Counted from the stretch's first letter, positions 8,514 to 17,640 are shown. The stretch: 64,000 nucleotides of DNA from an uncultured Vampirovibrio sp. (GCA_910577395.1 CAJTLG010000001.1:1-64000), one strand, 5' to 3'. The notes: generated by a model from the letters alone, not told the origin. Numbers and translations are program-made.

Positions 8514-9336
8514 TTACTGTGTTTTTTTCCTGCTCTGTAATTAAAAGCTTTTTATGGGCATTATCCACATTTAAACAGTAAGGCTTTTTAATAAGCAATA
8601 AAACGGTCACTTTACCGTCAGGCTCTGCTTTTATAATGTTGCCCTTGGTGTAATTTGCAATATAAATATTGTTGTCTGCATCTATAGCAAGGCCTACAGG
8701 GCCGCTTAAATTATTTGGGCCTACAAATGTTGATTTTGTATTGTCGGGTGTAATTTTATACACAGCATTTTGTGAAAAGCTTGCCACATAAACATTTCCG
8801 TTTTTATCAACGGCAACGCCTGAAGGTGCCTGAATTGTTTCAACAAGAGAGCTTTTTTTCATTGTATTTTCTTTTAATTTCATCTCTTGCGCTACTTCAA
8901 CCTGTCTTTTTTCAACAATTTCTGTTAATTTTTGTGCATCTGCATAATATTCGGAATAGTTTGGAACCCTGTCTAAATATGTCAGGGATTTTTTCAGATA
9001 TCCTCTTTTGTATAGCAAATTGCCGAGATTATACATACTTTCATAATCTTCAGGCATGATTTCAATTAATTTTTCATAAGTTGTTATTGCATCATTAAAA
9101 TACTTATATGATTCCTGTATTTTTGCAAGATTATAATATGCCTCATAAAATTTAGGATTAATTTCAATCGCTTTTTTAAAGGCAGAGATTGCATTTTGAA
9201 TTTCATTTCCGTTGTAAAAATCTATACCCTGATTGTAATACACAGTGGCACTAGGGATATTCTGCGCTGCGGCTTTCGGGGCGTAAACAAAAAATGAAAC
9301 AATTAGAAATATTACACTTGTAATTAATTTATTCAT
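8491..9336 (-). CDS. exported TPR and NHL-repeat (beta-propeller) protein
   Basis: A 281-aa protein with a signal peptide (LITSVIFLIVSFFVYAPKAAA). Residues about 30-130 hold three tetratricopeptide repeats (for example ISAFKKAIEINPKFYEAYYN). Residues about 165-280 hold NHL-type units (APSGVAVDKNGNVYVASF, GPVGLAIDADNNIYIANY), only a partial propeller of 2-3 blades. Both modules mediate protein contacts; no catalytic motif is seen. A promoter-like TTGTAT-16-TATAAT lies about 10 nt before the ATG, within the short gap shared with divergent dapL. The cargo or partner is unknown. Confidence 0.7.
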   Translation of the reverse strand: MNKLITSVIFLIVSFFVYAPKAAAQNIPSATVYYNQGIDFYNGNEIQNAISAFKKAIEINPKFYEAYYNLAKIQESYKYFNDAITTYEKLIEIMPEDYESMYNLGNLLYKRGYLKKSLTYLDRVPNYSEYYADAQKLTEIVEKRQVEVAQEMKLKENTMKKSSLVETIQAPSGVAVDKNGNVYVASFSQNAVYKITPDNTKSTFVGPNNLSGPVGLAIDADNNIYIANYTKGNIIKAEPDGKVTVLLLIKKPYCLNVDNAHKKLLITEQEKNTVIKFDLEE

Positions 9337-9374
9337 GATAGCATGTATTATATCAAAAAAGGAGAATTATACAA

Positions 9375-10562
9375 ATGCAAATTTCTAAAAGATTGGATAG
9401 AATCCCCCCTTATCTGTTTGCAAGGATTGACGCTAAAATTGCCGAAGCTAAAGCAAAAGGGGTTGATGTTATATCCCTTGGTGTGGGCGACCCGGATACG
9501 CCAACCATTAAAACTGTTGTTGATGCTATGCATAAGGCAATTGATAACCCCTCAAACCATGATTATCCGCCGTATAACGGTACAAAATCTTTTAGAGAGG
9601 CAAGTGCGGATTGGATGAAAGATAGGTTCAAGGTAGAGCTTGACTCAGATACTGAAATTCTTGCAAATATCGGCTCAAAAGAAGCTATAGCCCACGTTTT
9701 CTTTGCTTTTGTAGACCCAGGGGATGTTACCATTTGTCCGGACCCGGGGTATCCGGTTTATCAGAATGCAACAATTTTAGCGGGTGGAGAACCTTATTCT
9801 ATGCCGCTTTTGGCTGAAAACAATTTTCTTCCTGATTTTGATAAAATCCCGCCTGATGTTGCACGCGCTGCAAAGCTTATGTTTTTAAATTACCCAAATA
9901 ACCCTACGGGAGCGGTTTGCGACCTTGAATTCTATCAAAAAGCCGTAGATTTTTGCAAAAAATATGATATTTTATTATGTTCTGACCAGGCCTATTGCGA
10001 AATGACCTATGATGGGTACAGAGCGCCTTCGGTACTGGAGGCAAAAGGCGCTAAGGATGTGGCTATCGAGTTTTTCTCCCACTCAAAATCCTATAACATG
10101 ACAGGCTGGAGGGTTGGTTTTATAGCCGGAAACGCTGATGCCATAAAGGCTTTGGGTACAATTAAAAACAACATAGATTCAGGTGTATTTAAGGCTATTC
10201 AGGAAGCGGCATCCGAAGCATATAAGGCTCCAAAGGCCGAAATAGAACGGCTTAACGTTATGTATAAAGAAAGAAAAGAAATTATGGAAAAGGGTCTTGC
10301 AGAGCTTGGGTGGAATGTTAAACCCTCAAAAGCCACATTCTACTTGTGGTTACCGGTTCCTGAAGGCTTTACGAGTGAAGAATTTGCAACCGTAATGCTT
10401 GAAAAAGCAGCAATAGTGGTGCCTCCGGGGAACGGATACGGCAAATACGGTGAAGGTTTCTTTAGAATAGCCCTTACAAAGCCTGCAGATGTCCTCCAAA
10501 AGGCGCTTTCACGGATGAAAGAGGCTGGAATTACCTATAATATGAAGAAAACAGCCGTATAA
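9375..10562 (+). CDS. dapL: LL-diaminopimelate aminotransferase
   Basis: A 395-aa fold-type I PLP aminotransferase. The opening SKRLDRIPPYLFARIDAKIA and GVGDPDTPT are typical of DapL. Other motifs are YPNNPTGAV, the SDQAYCEMTYDG aspartate loop, and SHSKSYNMTGWRVGF, which contains the PLP-binding lysine. By family, it converts tetrahydrodipicolinate straight to LL-diaminopimelate for lysine and peptidoglycan, the route used by cyanobacteria, plants and chlamydiae. The Shine-Dalgarno AAGGAG is 10 nt before the ATG. tsaD follows 14 nt downstream and is probably co-transcribed. Closely related aspartate or alanine aminotransferases cannot be fully excluded by eye. Confidence 0.85.
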   Translation: MQISKRLDRIPPYLFARIDAKIAEAKAKGVDVISLGVGDPDTPTIKTVVDAMHKAIDNPSNHDYPPYNGTKSFREASADWMKDRFKVELDSDTEILANIGSKEAIAHVFFAFVDPGDVTICPDPGYPVYQNATILAGGEPYSMPLLAENNFLPDFDKIPPDVARAAKLMFLNYPNNPTGAVCDLEFYQKAVDFCKKYDILLCSDQAYCEMTYDGYRAPSVLEAKGAKDVAIEFFSHSKSYNMTGWRVGFIAGNADAIKALGTIKNNIDSGVFKAIQEAASEAYKAPKAEIERLNVMYKERKEIMEKGLAELGWNVKPSKATFYLWLPVPEGFTSEEFATVMLEKAAIVVPPGNGYGKYGEGFFRIALTKPADVLQKALSRMKEAGITYNMKKTAV

Positions 10563-10576
10563 GATAAGGTTTAGTG

Positions 10577-11575
10577 ATGTTAATTTTTGGAATTGAAACA
10601 AGCTGTGATGAAACCGCCGCAGCCCTTGTGCGGGACGGGCGAGAGGTGGTGGCTAATGTTGTGGCCTCCCAAATTGATACACATGCCCGCTATGGCGGGG
10701 TTGTGCCGGAAGTTGCTGCGCGTGAACACCTTGAAATTATTAACGTGGTGATTGAAGAAACCTTCAAAAAGGCCGGCATAAGCCCGAATGAGGTGGATGC
10801 ATTTTGTTCAACCGCAGGCCCGGGGCTTGTTGGCTGCCTTTTGGTGGGCTTAAATGCAGCAAAGACGATGTCTTTAGTCTATAATAAACCTTATATTCCT
10901 GTAAATCATCTGAATGCGCATGTTTGCGCGAATTTTCTTGGTACAAGCCTTGAGCCGCCTTTTACTTGTCTGTTGGTATCCGGCGGACATACCCAAATCA
11001 TTAACGCTTCGGCGTATGATAAGCTGGAAATCGTTGGTAGCACTATAGATGACGCCACCGGGGAGGTTTATGACAAGGTTGCAAGATTGCTTGGATTGCC
11101 CTACCCCGGCGGGATACGGCTTGATAAACTTGCGCAAAGCGGCAACCCTAAGGCATTTAAGCTGCCTGAGGCAAAAGTCGGTGAAGATGAATTTAGTTTT
11201 TCAGGTTTAAAAACTGCCGTTTTGAGGCTCGTACAGGGGCTTAAGGCCGAAGGCCATGATGTTGAAAATCTTGAAAGTCCGCTTGTAGCAGATATTTGCG
11301 CCAGTTTTCAGGAAACGATAACATCCACACTTTTGAACAAGACGGTTAATTTTGCAAAGAAAAACGGCTCTAAAACTATTGTGCTTGCAGGCGGAGTTGC
11401 TGCAAATTCAAGGCTTCGCGAGAAACTGTTTGCCCTAAAAACCGATGGGTACGAAGTTTTCGCCCCCCAGATGAAATATTGTACGGATAATGCCGCAATG
11501 GTCGCATCTGCAGCTTATTTTAACCCTATAAAGACTGAAAATCCGCTCGAATTCGAGGTTTTCTCAAGAGGATAG
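10577..11575 (+). CDS. tsaD: tRNA N6-adenosine threonylcarbamoyltransferase TsaD
   Basis: A 332-aa ASKHA-family protein opening with GIETSCDETAAALV, the TsaD signature. The metal-binding histidines lie in HLNAHVCANF, and SGGHTQI and GEVYDKVARLLGLPYPGG are also diagnostic. By family, it transfers the threonylcarbamoyl group from TC-AMP to A37 of ANN-decoding tRNAs, with TsaB and TsaE, which are not in this window. A GTG at 10574 directly precedes the ATG at 10577; the ATG is preferred because AAGG sits 7 nt upstream of it. A hairpin after the stop codon probably terminates the dapL-tsaD transcript. Confidence 0.95.
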   Translation: MLIFGIETSCDETAAALVRDGREVVANVVASQIDTHARYGGVVPEVAAREHLEIINVVIEETFKKAGISPNEVDAFCSTAGPGLVGCLLVGLNAAKTMSLVYNKPYIPVNHLNAHVCANFLGTSLEPPFTCLLVSGGHTQIINASAYDKLEIVGSTIDDATGEVYDKVARLLGLPYPGGIRLDKLAQSGNPKAFKLPEAKVGEDEFSFSGLKTAVLRLVQGLKAEGHDVENLESPLVADICASFQETITSTLLNKTVNFAKKNGSKTIVLAGGVAANSRLREKLFALKTDGYEVFAPQMKYCTDNAAMVASAAYFNPIKTENPLEFEVFSRG

Positions 11576-11579
11576 CATT

Positions 11580-11605
11580 ATAACCGTGTTTACGGGGTTA
11601 TTTTA
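11580..11605 (+). terminator. probable rho-independent terminator after tsaD
   Basis: ATAACCGT, a GTTT loop and ACGGGGTTAT form an 8-bp stem with one bulged G, followed by TTTTACC. It lies between convergent tsaD and the GDYXXLXY gene and covers the latter's stop codon. Confidence 0.5.
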
Positions 11606-12113
11606 CCATTAAAACCCTTGCTCTGCCGTGCTTATCCACTACTACGGTTGCAATTCCGCCCTTTTTTGCAAGGTCATCTTCAAGCCTTTTTGCTTCATCC
11701 TGCTTTGTAAAAAAGTTTTCTATACCGTATTCTATGTTCAGTTCTCTAAAATCCTTGTCCAGTGTACTGTTCCACCCTGCATATTTTACTTTGCCCTTTA
11801 TGTATAATTCATCATTTGCAGGTTTTTTGCTTAAAACGGATTTTGCCGTATAAAGCCCGTCCGGCGCCTTTTTCAGGGTAACATATATCTGCTGTTTTCT
11901 TTCATATGTTGACATTTTTTTAACCGGGATTTTTGAAATATCGTATTCAAGCCTTACATACTGTCCTCTTAAAAGGTCGCTAGGGTCGATAGGGTGCACC
12001 TTTAGGTCTATTGTTTGGCCTGTCAGGAAAATCTTTTCGTTAAACAATATAAAACAAATGGCAATTATAAGCCAAAATGCAGATATAATAATGGTTTTGG
12101 TTTTATTGTTCAT
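11598..12113 (-). CDS. membrane-anchored GDYXXLXY domain protein
   Basis: A 171-aa protein with one N-terminal membrane helix (TIIISAFWLIIAICFILF), then LLRGQYVRLEYDI, which matches the GDYXXLXY domain core (RGQYVRLEY). The start is set at the ATG at 12113 because the reading frame upstream only runs through the preceding gene; the two genes overlap by 11 nt. By family, GDYXXLXY proteins occur as partners of DUF2157 membrane proteins, exactly the arrangement here. Their function is not established. Confidence 0.78.
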   Translation of the reverse strand: MNNKTKTIIISAFWLIIAICFILFNEKIFLTGQTIDLKVHPIDPSDLLRGQYVRLEYDISKIPVKKMSTYERKQQIYVTLKKAPDGLYTAKSVLSKKPANDELYIKGKVKYAGWNSTLDKDFRELNIEYGIENFFTKQDEAKRLEDDLAKKGGIATVVVDKHGRARVLMVK

Positions 12114-13233
12114 TCTTTTTAATCCTGTTTCTTTTTTGCTTTTCAAGGTATATTCCAGTACCAAGCAGTATTGCACCCCCCAAAAGGAAGAATAATGCCT
12201 TATCAAGGTATTGATACCCTATTTTAAAATATAAAACCGCAATATAAATAAGGAGGAAAATATTTGCCCTCCCTGCAAGCCTTGTATCTTGCAGCTTGTA
12301 GCCAAAATCGTACATAAAATAAATCATTAAAATCAGGATTGTATTTGAAATTATGATATTCAGTATAATCCCTGCAATCTCGGGCATTTTGATACTTAAA
12401 AGCATTCCAAGGGCGCAAACAAACACCAAAATAATACTTTCAACCGTTATAATATTATTTTTGTTACTCATAAGATAATTTACTAATGTAAAAATTAATA
12501 AAACAGTACAAAATGCTGTCCCTGCAAGGTTTTCATTAAATGCGTTGTACCCTGCACACCATATTGCAATCGTTGTAAGAAATAAAATTACGGTTGAAAC
12601 TGTTTTATAGGGCGGTGCAAAATCTGTAAAATTCTTTTTCATAAAAGGCAGGTTTGAAAAATTATATAAAATAAGCCCTAACGCAACAGGGGTAAGCGTT
12701 TGAAGTCTGCTCCACATATCAGGGTAGGATAGATATGTGCAGACAATTAAAATAATTGAAAAAATATTGACGCTTTTTAATTTATACAAAAATGCAACAG
12801 GCATAATGCTTATAAGCCAAATTAAAAGCATTATCCAGTTTAAATCCGTATGCAGATTGTATATTTGCCCGATAAGTGCCCAACATCCGCCAATCAAAAG
12901 GCAGGACAGGAACATCAACACGCCGCCAAGCCTTTTAAATCCTTCCTTTTTGTATGAAAAATAATACCCGAGCCAAAAACATAAAAGCGTAACAAAAAAT
13001 GCTGCAGAAATTTTTGCAAATCTTGAATAAAACAGTCTTAAAATCCAGTCATTAGCGGCAATAAAACAAATAACCCCTATCCCAAGCAGTATGGCGCCTA
13101 TCGTATAAAGAGTTATATTTATTGCCTTCTCAGAGGTTTTTTTCTTTTCTTCTTTAATATCTGAAAGTATTATGCTTGCCTGCTTTTGGTCTATATAGCC
13201 TTTTTCAAGCCATTTGTTAATATGTTTTTCCAA
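12103..13233 (-). CDS. DUF2157 domain polytopic membrane protein
   Basis: A 376-aa protein. The N-terminal soluble segment (HINKWLEKGYIDQKQASIIL) is the DUF2157 motif, followed by about ten hydrophobic helices (for example ITLYTIGAILLGIGVICFIA). The start is TTG with AAGG 8 nt upstream; a TATAAT at 13254-13259 on the same strand could be its -10. Translation is coupled to the GDYXXLXY gene through an 11-nt overlap. The function is unknown; the pair probably forms one membrane complex. Confidence 0.78.
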   Translation of the reverse strand: MEKHINKWLEKGYIDQKQASIILSDIKEEKKKTSEKAINITLYTIGAILLGIGVICFIAANDWILRLFYSRFAKISAAFFVTLLCFWLGYYFSYKKEGFKRLGGVLMFLSCLLIGGCWALIGQIYNLHTDLNWIMLLIWLISIMPVAFLYKLKSVNIFSIILIVCTYLSYPDMWSRLQTLTPVALGLILYNFSNLPFMKKNFTDFAPPYKTVSTVILFLTTIAIWCAGYNAFNENLAGTAFCTVLLIFTLVNYLMSNKNNIITVESIILVFVCALGMLLSIKMPEIAGIILNIIISNTILILMIYFMYDFGYKLQDTRLAGRANIFLLIYIAVLYFKIGYQYLDKALFFLLGGAILLGTGIYLEKQKRNRIKKNEQ

Positions 13234-13294
13234 AAATTTCGCCTTTTTGTTTTTGATTATACAATATTTTCAAATATACTGTAAAGCACCCGTC

Positions 13295-13321
13295 TTGCTG
13301 CAGGTATCCGTGTGTTATAAT
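13295..13321 (+). promoter_or_regulatory. promoter placed for a leaderless umuC start
   Basis: TATAAT (13316-13321) ends 6 nt before the ATG at 13328. The best -35 match is TTGCTG (13295-13300) with a short 15-nt spacer. I found no clear LexA-type operator (neither CTGT-N8-ACAG nor a GAAC/GTTC palindrome). Confidence 0.45.
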
Positions 13322-13327
13322 GTAGCC

Positions 13328-14518
13328 ATGGGTGCGATTTTACTTATAGATTGTAATAATTTTTTTGTATCCTGCGAAGAGGTTTTTGACCCTTCCCTCA
13401 AGGGTAAGCCTGTTTGCGTTTTAAGCAATAATGACGGGTGTGTAATAGCGCGCTCAAACCCCGCTAAAGACCTTGGTGTCACTATGGGTATGCCGTATTT
13501 TATTGCAAAGAAAAAGTTTAAAAATGTCGTTTATCTTTCAGGGAACCGTGAAAGGTATGTCGAAATATCTAAAAAAATTATGAAACATCTTGAACGCTTT
13601 ACGCCAAGTGTTGAGGTTTATTCAATAGATGAGGCGTTTTTGGATATAACGGGGTGTGAAAAAGCCCATAAAACCACATATATAGAGATTGCAAAAATGG
13701 TAAGGGCGTCAATCAGGGATGAAATCGGGGTGGATGTATCTGTCGGGCTTAGTACCTCTAAAACCCTTGCAAAACTATCTTCAGAAATTGCAAAAGCAGC
13801 AATAAGGAAAAAAACGGATTTATCTGGCGTATTTGAAATCAATGAAAACAACAGGAGTGAAATTCTTAGAAATACATCAATACATGATATATGGGGCATT
13901 GGGCGCAACCTAAACAAAACCCTTAGGGCGCATAATATCGGGACGGCAAGTGAATTTGCAAACCTGCCGGATGATTTTTTAAAAAGAAATTTAGGAAAAA
14001 ACGGCCTTGAATTAAAGCAGGAGCTTTTGGGTAATTCGGCAAACCCTGTTGAAAGTGACCCAAAACCCCCAAAGAGTATATCTAAAACGGCATCATTTCG
14101 GGAATTTACAGAGGATAAAAGTGTGATTAAAAATACGCTGAATTATCATTCCCACCTTGTTTGCACCAAATTAAGACGGTTTGATTTAACGGCAAAGCTG
14201 CTTATAATTATGCTGCGTACAAAGGATTTTAAGGTTTTTACAAATAAAATTGCCCTTGAAATCCCTATAGACAGCGAATTTGAAATAAATAAACTTATCT
14301 ACAGGCTTTTTGATGAAATATATATTCCCGGGGTGATTTATCGTTCTTCAGGTGTTATTGTAGGAAGAATTGTAAGTAAACATGATACCCAGCTTACGCT
14401 TTTTGACAGCGAAAAAAGGCAGAAATCCAAAAATCTTTCCCGCGCATGGGATAATATAGAGAAAAAATACGGTTTTGGAAGTCTTAAGGTCGGGGTTATA
14501 AAAAGCAGGGAAGAATAA
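13328..14518 (+). CDS. umuC: Y-family DNA polymerase, UmuC/DinB-like
   Basis: A 396-aa protein. The frame extends upstream to 13214, but the conserved polymerase start is ATG 13328 (MGAILLIDCNNFFVSCEEVF). Catalytic acidic residues are in LLIDCNNFFVS and YSIDEAFLDITG; SNNDGCVIARS is the UmuC fingers motif and IHDIWGIGRNLNKTL the helix-hairpin-helix. The C-terminal little-finger region (KTASFREFTEDKS) is also UmuC-type. By family, it performs error-prone translesion synthesis. No umuD-like gene is adjacent, although UmuC needs UmuD' in enterobacteria. SOS control is not visible in the promoter. Confidence 0.9.
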   Translation: MGAILLIDCNNFFVSCEEVFDPSLKGKPVCVLSNNDGCVIARSNPAKDLGVTMGMPYFIAKKKFKNVVYLSGNRERYVEISKKIMKHLERFTPSVEVYSIDEAFLDITGCEKAHKTTYIEIAKMVRASIRDEIGVDVSVGLSTSKTLAKLSSEIAKAAIRKKTDLSGVFEINENNRSEILRNTSIHDIWGIGRNLNKTLRAHNIGTASEFANLPDDFLKRNLGKNGLELKQELLGNSANPVESDPKPPKSISKTASFREFTEDKSVIKNTLNYHSHLVCTKLRRFDLTAKLLIIMLRTKDFKVFTNKIALEIPIDSEFEINKLIYRLFDEIYIPGVIYRSSGVIVGRIVSKHDTQLTLFDSEKRQKSKNLSRAWDNIEKKYGFGSLKVGVIKSREE

Positions 14519-14557
14519 AATTCTTTTGCACCCGGCTTTTGATAGGAAAATTAAGGC

Positions 14558-15412
14558 TTAAGATGCCTTTTCCCATTGTCCGTTTCTGTATTCAAGATGT
14601 TCGCCGTAATTTCGTTCATAGCTTGAAGTCAGGGTCATATCCGTATAATAGTGTTTTGGCTTGCCGGTTCTTTCGTCAAATGCAAGATATTCATCCCAAT
14701 GCTGAATGCCGTTTAGCGGATTATATTCATACCCTGTAGCATAAAATTCCGGTCTGCCGTCATAATTACAGCTAAGCCTGCTTTTATAAGATAGATATTC
14801 ACTTTCGTCTTTTGTTTTGCAAACGCTTTTTTCTACAATATCTGTAATATCTGATGTAGTTGTTGTTTTGACCTCTATGTTTTTATAGATTAAATCATCA
14901 TCTTCTTTTCTGCCTGCACAAAAGCCTCTCATTTTTCCAAATTCCATTTTTATGGCGTTATTTGCATTTTCAATATCTTTTGCGCTTATTTTATGGCGCG
15001 TTTTTCCGTTTTCATCGTATATGGTGTAAATTTGGCATACAGTGGGGAGTTTTTTATCCTGTTCCTTACATTGTTTATTTGTTTTTTCAACAAGCCTGCT
15101 GCATTCATCCACAATCTTATATCCGGCTTCTTCTGCAGAGTAGGCATTTTTTACCATTGTTTTTGCCTTTTCGGTCAGCACATCTGTTTCTGTATCGATA
15201 TCACTTGTTTCAATTAAGGCGTCTGTTTCTATATCAATACCCGTATCAATATCTTCCGGGACTTTGCTCTTTGAAAATTCTACCGTATCATTATCCATAT
15301 CATGGCCTGAATAATTAACCATTACATCGCCGCTTTTGCTTGGGTTATTAAAGCGCGTAATACAGGCACCCGGGTTGTATGCGTATATATTATTGCGAAT
15401 AGCAAAATCCAT
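14558..15412 (-). CDS. unrecognised acidic protein with D/I/T repeats (284 aa)
   Basis: I do not recognise a family. There is no signal peptide or membrane helix. Residues about 54-82 are a low-complexity acidic stretch built from repeats of D-I-(D/E)-T-(D/E), for example DIDTGIDIETDALIETSD. The C-terminal half is rich in Tyr and Lys with scattered Cys, ending TSSYERNYGEHLEYRNGQW; that part resembles MORN-like or toxin-tail text (YEYNPLNGIQHWDEYLAFD), but this is weak. A Shine-Dalgarno (GGAAGG) supports the ATG at 15412. On the same strand it follows the CtpA gene, 110 bp downstream. Confidence 0.55.
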   Translation of the reverse strand: MDFAIRNNIYAYNPGACITRFNNPSKSGDVMVNYSGHDMDNDTVEFSKSKVPEDIDTGIDIETDALIETSDIDTETDVLTEKAKTMVKNAYSAEEAGYKIVDECSRLVEKTNKQCKEQDKKLPTVCQIYTIYDENGKTRHKISAKDIENANNAIKMEFGKMRGFCAGRKEDDDLIYKNIEVKTTTTSDITDIVEKSVCKTKDESEYLSYKSRLSCNYDGRPEFYATGYEYNPLNGIQHWDEYLAFDERTGKPKHYYTDMTLTSSYERNYGEHLEYRNGQWEKAS

Positions 15413-15522
15413 CTTTAAAACCTTCCTTTTAGCTTTTTTGTATCACTATAAAAATGTGTGATGAATTTTATTTGACTAAGGTTTTTTGTTTTTTGGATTT
15501 TTGTTACAAAAATTAATTTTTT

Positions 15523-16800
15523 CTAATGCTTTGGCGGTGTATGTGCTATTTTTTCCCGTTCAATTTCATTTTTTAACATATTTTTTGCAAAATTCAGCTG
15601 TGAATCGTTATTTTTTTCAAAATCATCTTTTGTAATTTCTATAAAATAATTAGGTTCAATGCCTTTATTGTTTATGTCATTGCCGTTTGGCGTTAAATAC
15701 CTTGCAATGGTAAGGTTCATCCCTGTATGGTTTGGCATAGTGTAAACCTTTTGCACAACCCCTTTGCCAAATGTTTTTGTGCCTACAATCATGGCCCTGC
15801 CGTTATCCTTAAGTGCAGCTGATACAATCTCGCTTGCGCTTGCAGATTCTCTGTCTACCAGTACTACAAGCGGCTTATCATATATGTATTCTTTCTTTTC
15901 TGCGCTGTAAGAGCTTTTGTGGCCGCTTCTGTCTATAACACGTACAATACTGCCTTTATCAAGGAACATATTGGCAACAAACACGGCATTTTGGAATAAA
16001 CCGCCGGTGTTGCCCCTTAAATCAAGTATCAGGGCTTCTGTATCTTTGACTTTATTTAGTGCATCAATAAATTCAATTGGGGTTTCAGAGCTTATAAAGC
16101 TTATTATTCTTATATATCCTATTTCTTTATCAAATACATCTGATTCTACGGTTTTAATTTTGATTTCGGCACGTTTTATTTTTTTAACAAGTTTTTTATT
16201 GTCCCTTAAAATTTCAATATCAACAAGGCTGTTAAGCGAACCCTTTATATAGTTTGCACACTGATAAATGCTGTCCCCGTGCACATCATTGCCGTTAATT
16301 TTAAGTATAATATCCCCCGGTTTTAAACCGCCGATATCCGCAGGAGCACCTTTTATAACATTTATGATATAAATTTTCCCTGAAACAGAGGCTATATTTA
16401 CTCCTATGCCGTATATTTTTGATTCTATTGAATTATTTTGTTCCTGAAATTCATTTGAACTTAGAAATTTTGAATAAGGGTCATTCAGGCTTGCAAGCAT
16501 TGTATTAATTGCAACATAGGCGTCTTCTTCGGTTTCTATTTCGTCAATATATCGTTTTTTCCACCTGTTCCAATTTTGTTCGTTCAGGTCATAATCCCAA
16601 TAGTTTGATTTTACAAGGGACCAGGTTTCCAAAAACAATTCTTTCGGTTCAAGAACAGTTTCACTTTTCTGTTCAATATTGTTTACAAGCGGGCTGTATC
16701 CGCCTTCATCCAAGGCGGCAGTATTTATAAAATAGCAGATTGTAAATAATACTAAAAGGCAAAATATTGTGGTTAGAGAATGTTTGATTTTTTCTTTCAT
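15523..16800 (-). CDS. S41 family C-terminal processing protease (CtpA-like), copy 1
   Basis: A 425-aa exported or membrane-anchored protease with an N-terminal hydrophobic segment (TIFCLLVLFTICYFI). A PDZ domain at about 125-200 (IYGIGVNIAS, GLKPGDIILKING) precedes the S41 core (about 225-400). The catalytic serine lies in SASASEI (319-325) and the lysine is Lys346 in FGKGVVQ; LDLRGNTGGLF is the core strand motif. By family, it trims C-termini of exported proteins by a Ser-Lys dyad. Its start overlaps the response regulator stop by 4 nt (ATGA), so the two are translationally coupled. A second copy, sharing the EDAYVAIxTMxxSLND motif, lies at 32633-33847. Confidence 0.9.
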   Translation of the reverse strand: MKEKIKHSLTTIFCLLVLFTICYFINTAALDEGGYSPLVNNIEQKSETVLEPKELFLETWSLVKSNYWDYDLNEQNWNRWKKRYIDEIETEEDAYVAINTMLASLNDPYSKFLSSNEFQEQNNSIESKIYGIGVNIASVSGKIYIINVIKGAPADIGGLKPGDIILKINGNDVHGDSIYQCANYIKGSLNSLVDIEILRDNKKLVKKIKRAEIKIKTVESDVFDKEIGYIRIISFISSETPIEFIDALNKVKDTEALILDLRGNTGGLFQNAVFVANMFLDKGSIVRVIDRSGHKSSYSAEKKEYIYDKPLVVLVDRESASASEIVSAALKDNGRAMIVGTKTFGKGVVQKVYTMPNHTGMNLTIARYLTPNGNDINNKGIEPNYFIEITKDDFEKNNDSQLNFAKNMLKNEIEREKIAHTPPKH

Positions 16801-17519
16801 AACGCCTTCATTTTAATCCCGTCAGGGACTAAACGGTATCCGCCGCGGTATATAGTTTCAATGTATTTATTTTTTTCAGTTGAAATTTTATCAAGTTTTG
16901 ACCTTAAGTGTCTAATATGCACCCTGATTGTATCAACATCTTCATCATCGTTATAGCCCCAAACTTCTTTTAAAAGTATTTTGGAAGATACCATAGAGCC
17001 GCTATGCTGCATAAGCACATTCAAAATATCAAACTCAACGGGTGTTAGTTTCGTTTCTTTATCTAAAATTCTGACAGTATAACTTTCAGGTATTAAGGTA
17101 ATATCCCCTAATGTTAAAACCTCTTTATACCTTATAGAATCAGGCACAAGGCGACTTCTTGTTAAAAGGGCGAGCACCCTTGCTTTTAATTCTTCAATTT
17201 CAAATGGTTTGGTTAGATAATCATCAATTCCTGAATTAAACCCTTTTAGTTTATTTTTAAGCTCCCCTAATGCCGTAAGCATTATAACGGGGATATCCCT
17301 AATGCCTTCCGTTTGTCTTATTTTTAGGGCCAAAGAGTATCCGTCAATTTCCGGCATCATAACATCTAAAATAACCAAATCCGGCATTTCCTGCTTTATC
17401 ATCTGAAATCCTTTAACAGGACACGATGATGTTTTGCATATATATCCGGATAGTTCAAGGTTTATTTTTATAAGCTCTAGAATTGCCTTATCGTCATCTA
17501 TTACAAGAATTTTATTCAT
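16797..17519 (-). CDS. OmpR/PhoB-family response regulator (RpaA/RpaB-like), orphan
   Basis: A 240-aa protein. The receiver domain has acidic residues Asp8-Asp10, the phosphoacceptor Asp52 (VILDVMMP), Thr81 and Lys103 (LTKPF). The C-terminal winged helix (about 135-235) has LTPVEFDILNVLMQHSG and DVDTIRVHIRHLRSKL. No histidine kinase is nearby. By family, it is a transcription factor controlled by phosphorylation; RpaA/RpaB-type regulators are the closest in general look, which is an impression. The promoter TAGAAT is 6 nt before the ATG with no Shine-Dalgarno, suggesting a leaderless mRNA shared with ctpA. Confidence 0.9.
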   Translation of the reverse strand: MNKILVIDDDKAILELIKINLELSGYICKTSSCPVKGFQMIKQEMPDLVILDVMMPEIDGYSLALKIRQTEGIRDIPVIMLTALGELKNKLKGFNSGIDDYLTKPFEIEELKARVLALLTRSRLVPDSIRYKEVLTLGDITLIPESYTVRILDKETKLTPVEFDILNVLMQHSGSMVSSKILLKEVWGYNDDEDVDTIRVHIRHLRSKLDKISTEKNKYIETIYRGGYRLVPDGIKMKAL

Positions 17520-17525
17520 AGCAAA

Positions 17526-17531
17526 ATTCTA
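17526..17531 (-). promoter_or_regulatory. -10 element for leaderless response regulator start
   Basis: The reverse strand reads TAGAAT-TTTGCT-ATG: the hexamer, 6 nt, then the start codon at 17519. The rimI-like gene at 18213 has TAAAAT-TTTGCT-ATG, the same 6-nt gap sequence. No convincing -35 is seen. Confidence 0.4.
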
Positions 17532-17611
17532 TAACAAAAATGTTTATGCAGACTGCTTAGATGTACAATTTTAAAAAATATTAATTAATATTAAAACATA
17601 ATTAGCAATTT

Positions 17612-17640
17612 TTGACACTTTGATGTTTTTTGCATATAGT
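17612..17640 (+). promoter_or_regulatory. strong sigma70-type promoter of speH
   Basis: A perfect -35 TTGACA (17612-17617), a 17-nt spacer and TATAGT (17635-17640). It leaves a leader of about 50 nt ending in TAGGAGG, the best promoter and Shine-Dalgarno pair in the window. Confidence 0.75.

Noticed and set aside
986..8569. DnaA boxes TTATCCACA at 986-994 and 8561-8569 as evidence of an origin
   Set aside because: They are single, isolated and inside coding sequence; no cluster or AT-rich unwinding element near dnaA.
9343..9618. 91-codon frame overlapping the start of dapL
   Set aside because: Out-of-frame reading of a clear dapL N-terminus.
13234..13327. LexA operator for umuC
   Set aside because: CTGT at 13279 lacks an ACAG at the right distance, and no GAAC-type palindrome is present.
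13214..13327. 38-codon upstream extension of umuC
   Set aside because: Crosses the start of the divergent DUF2157 gene and is not in the family; the promoter lies inside it.
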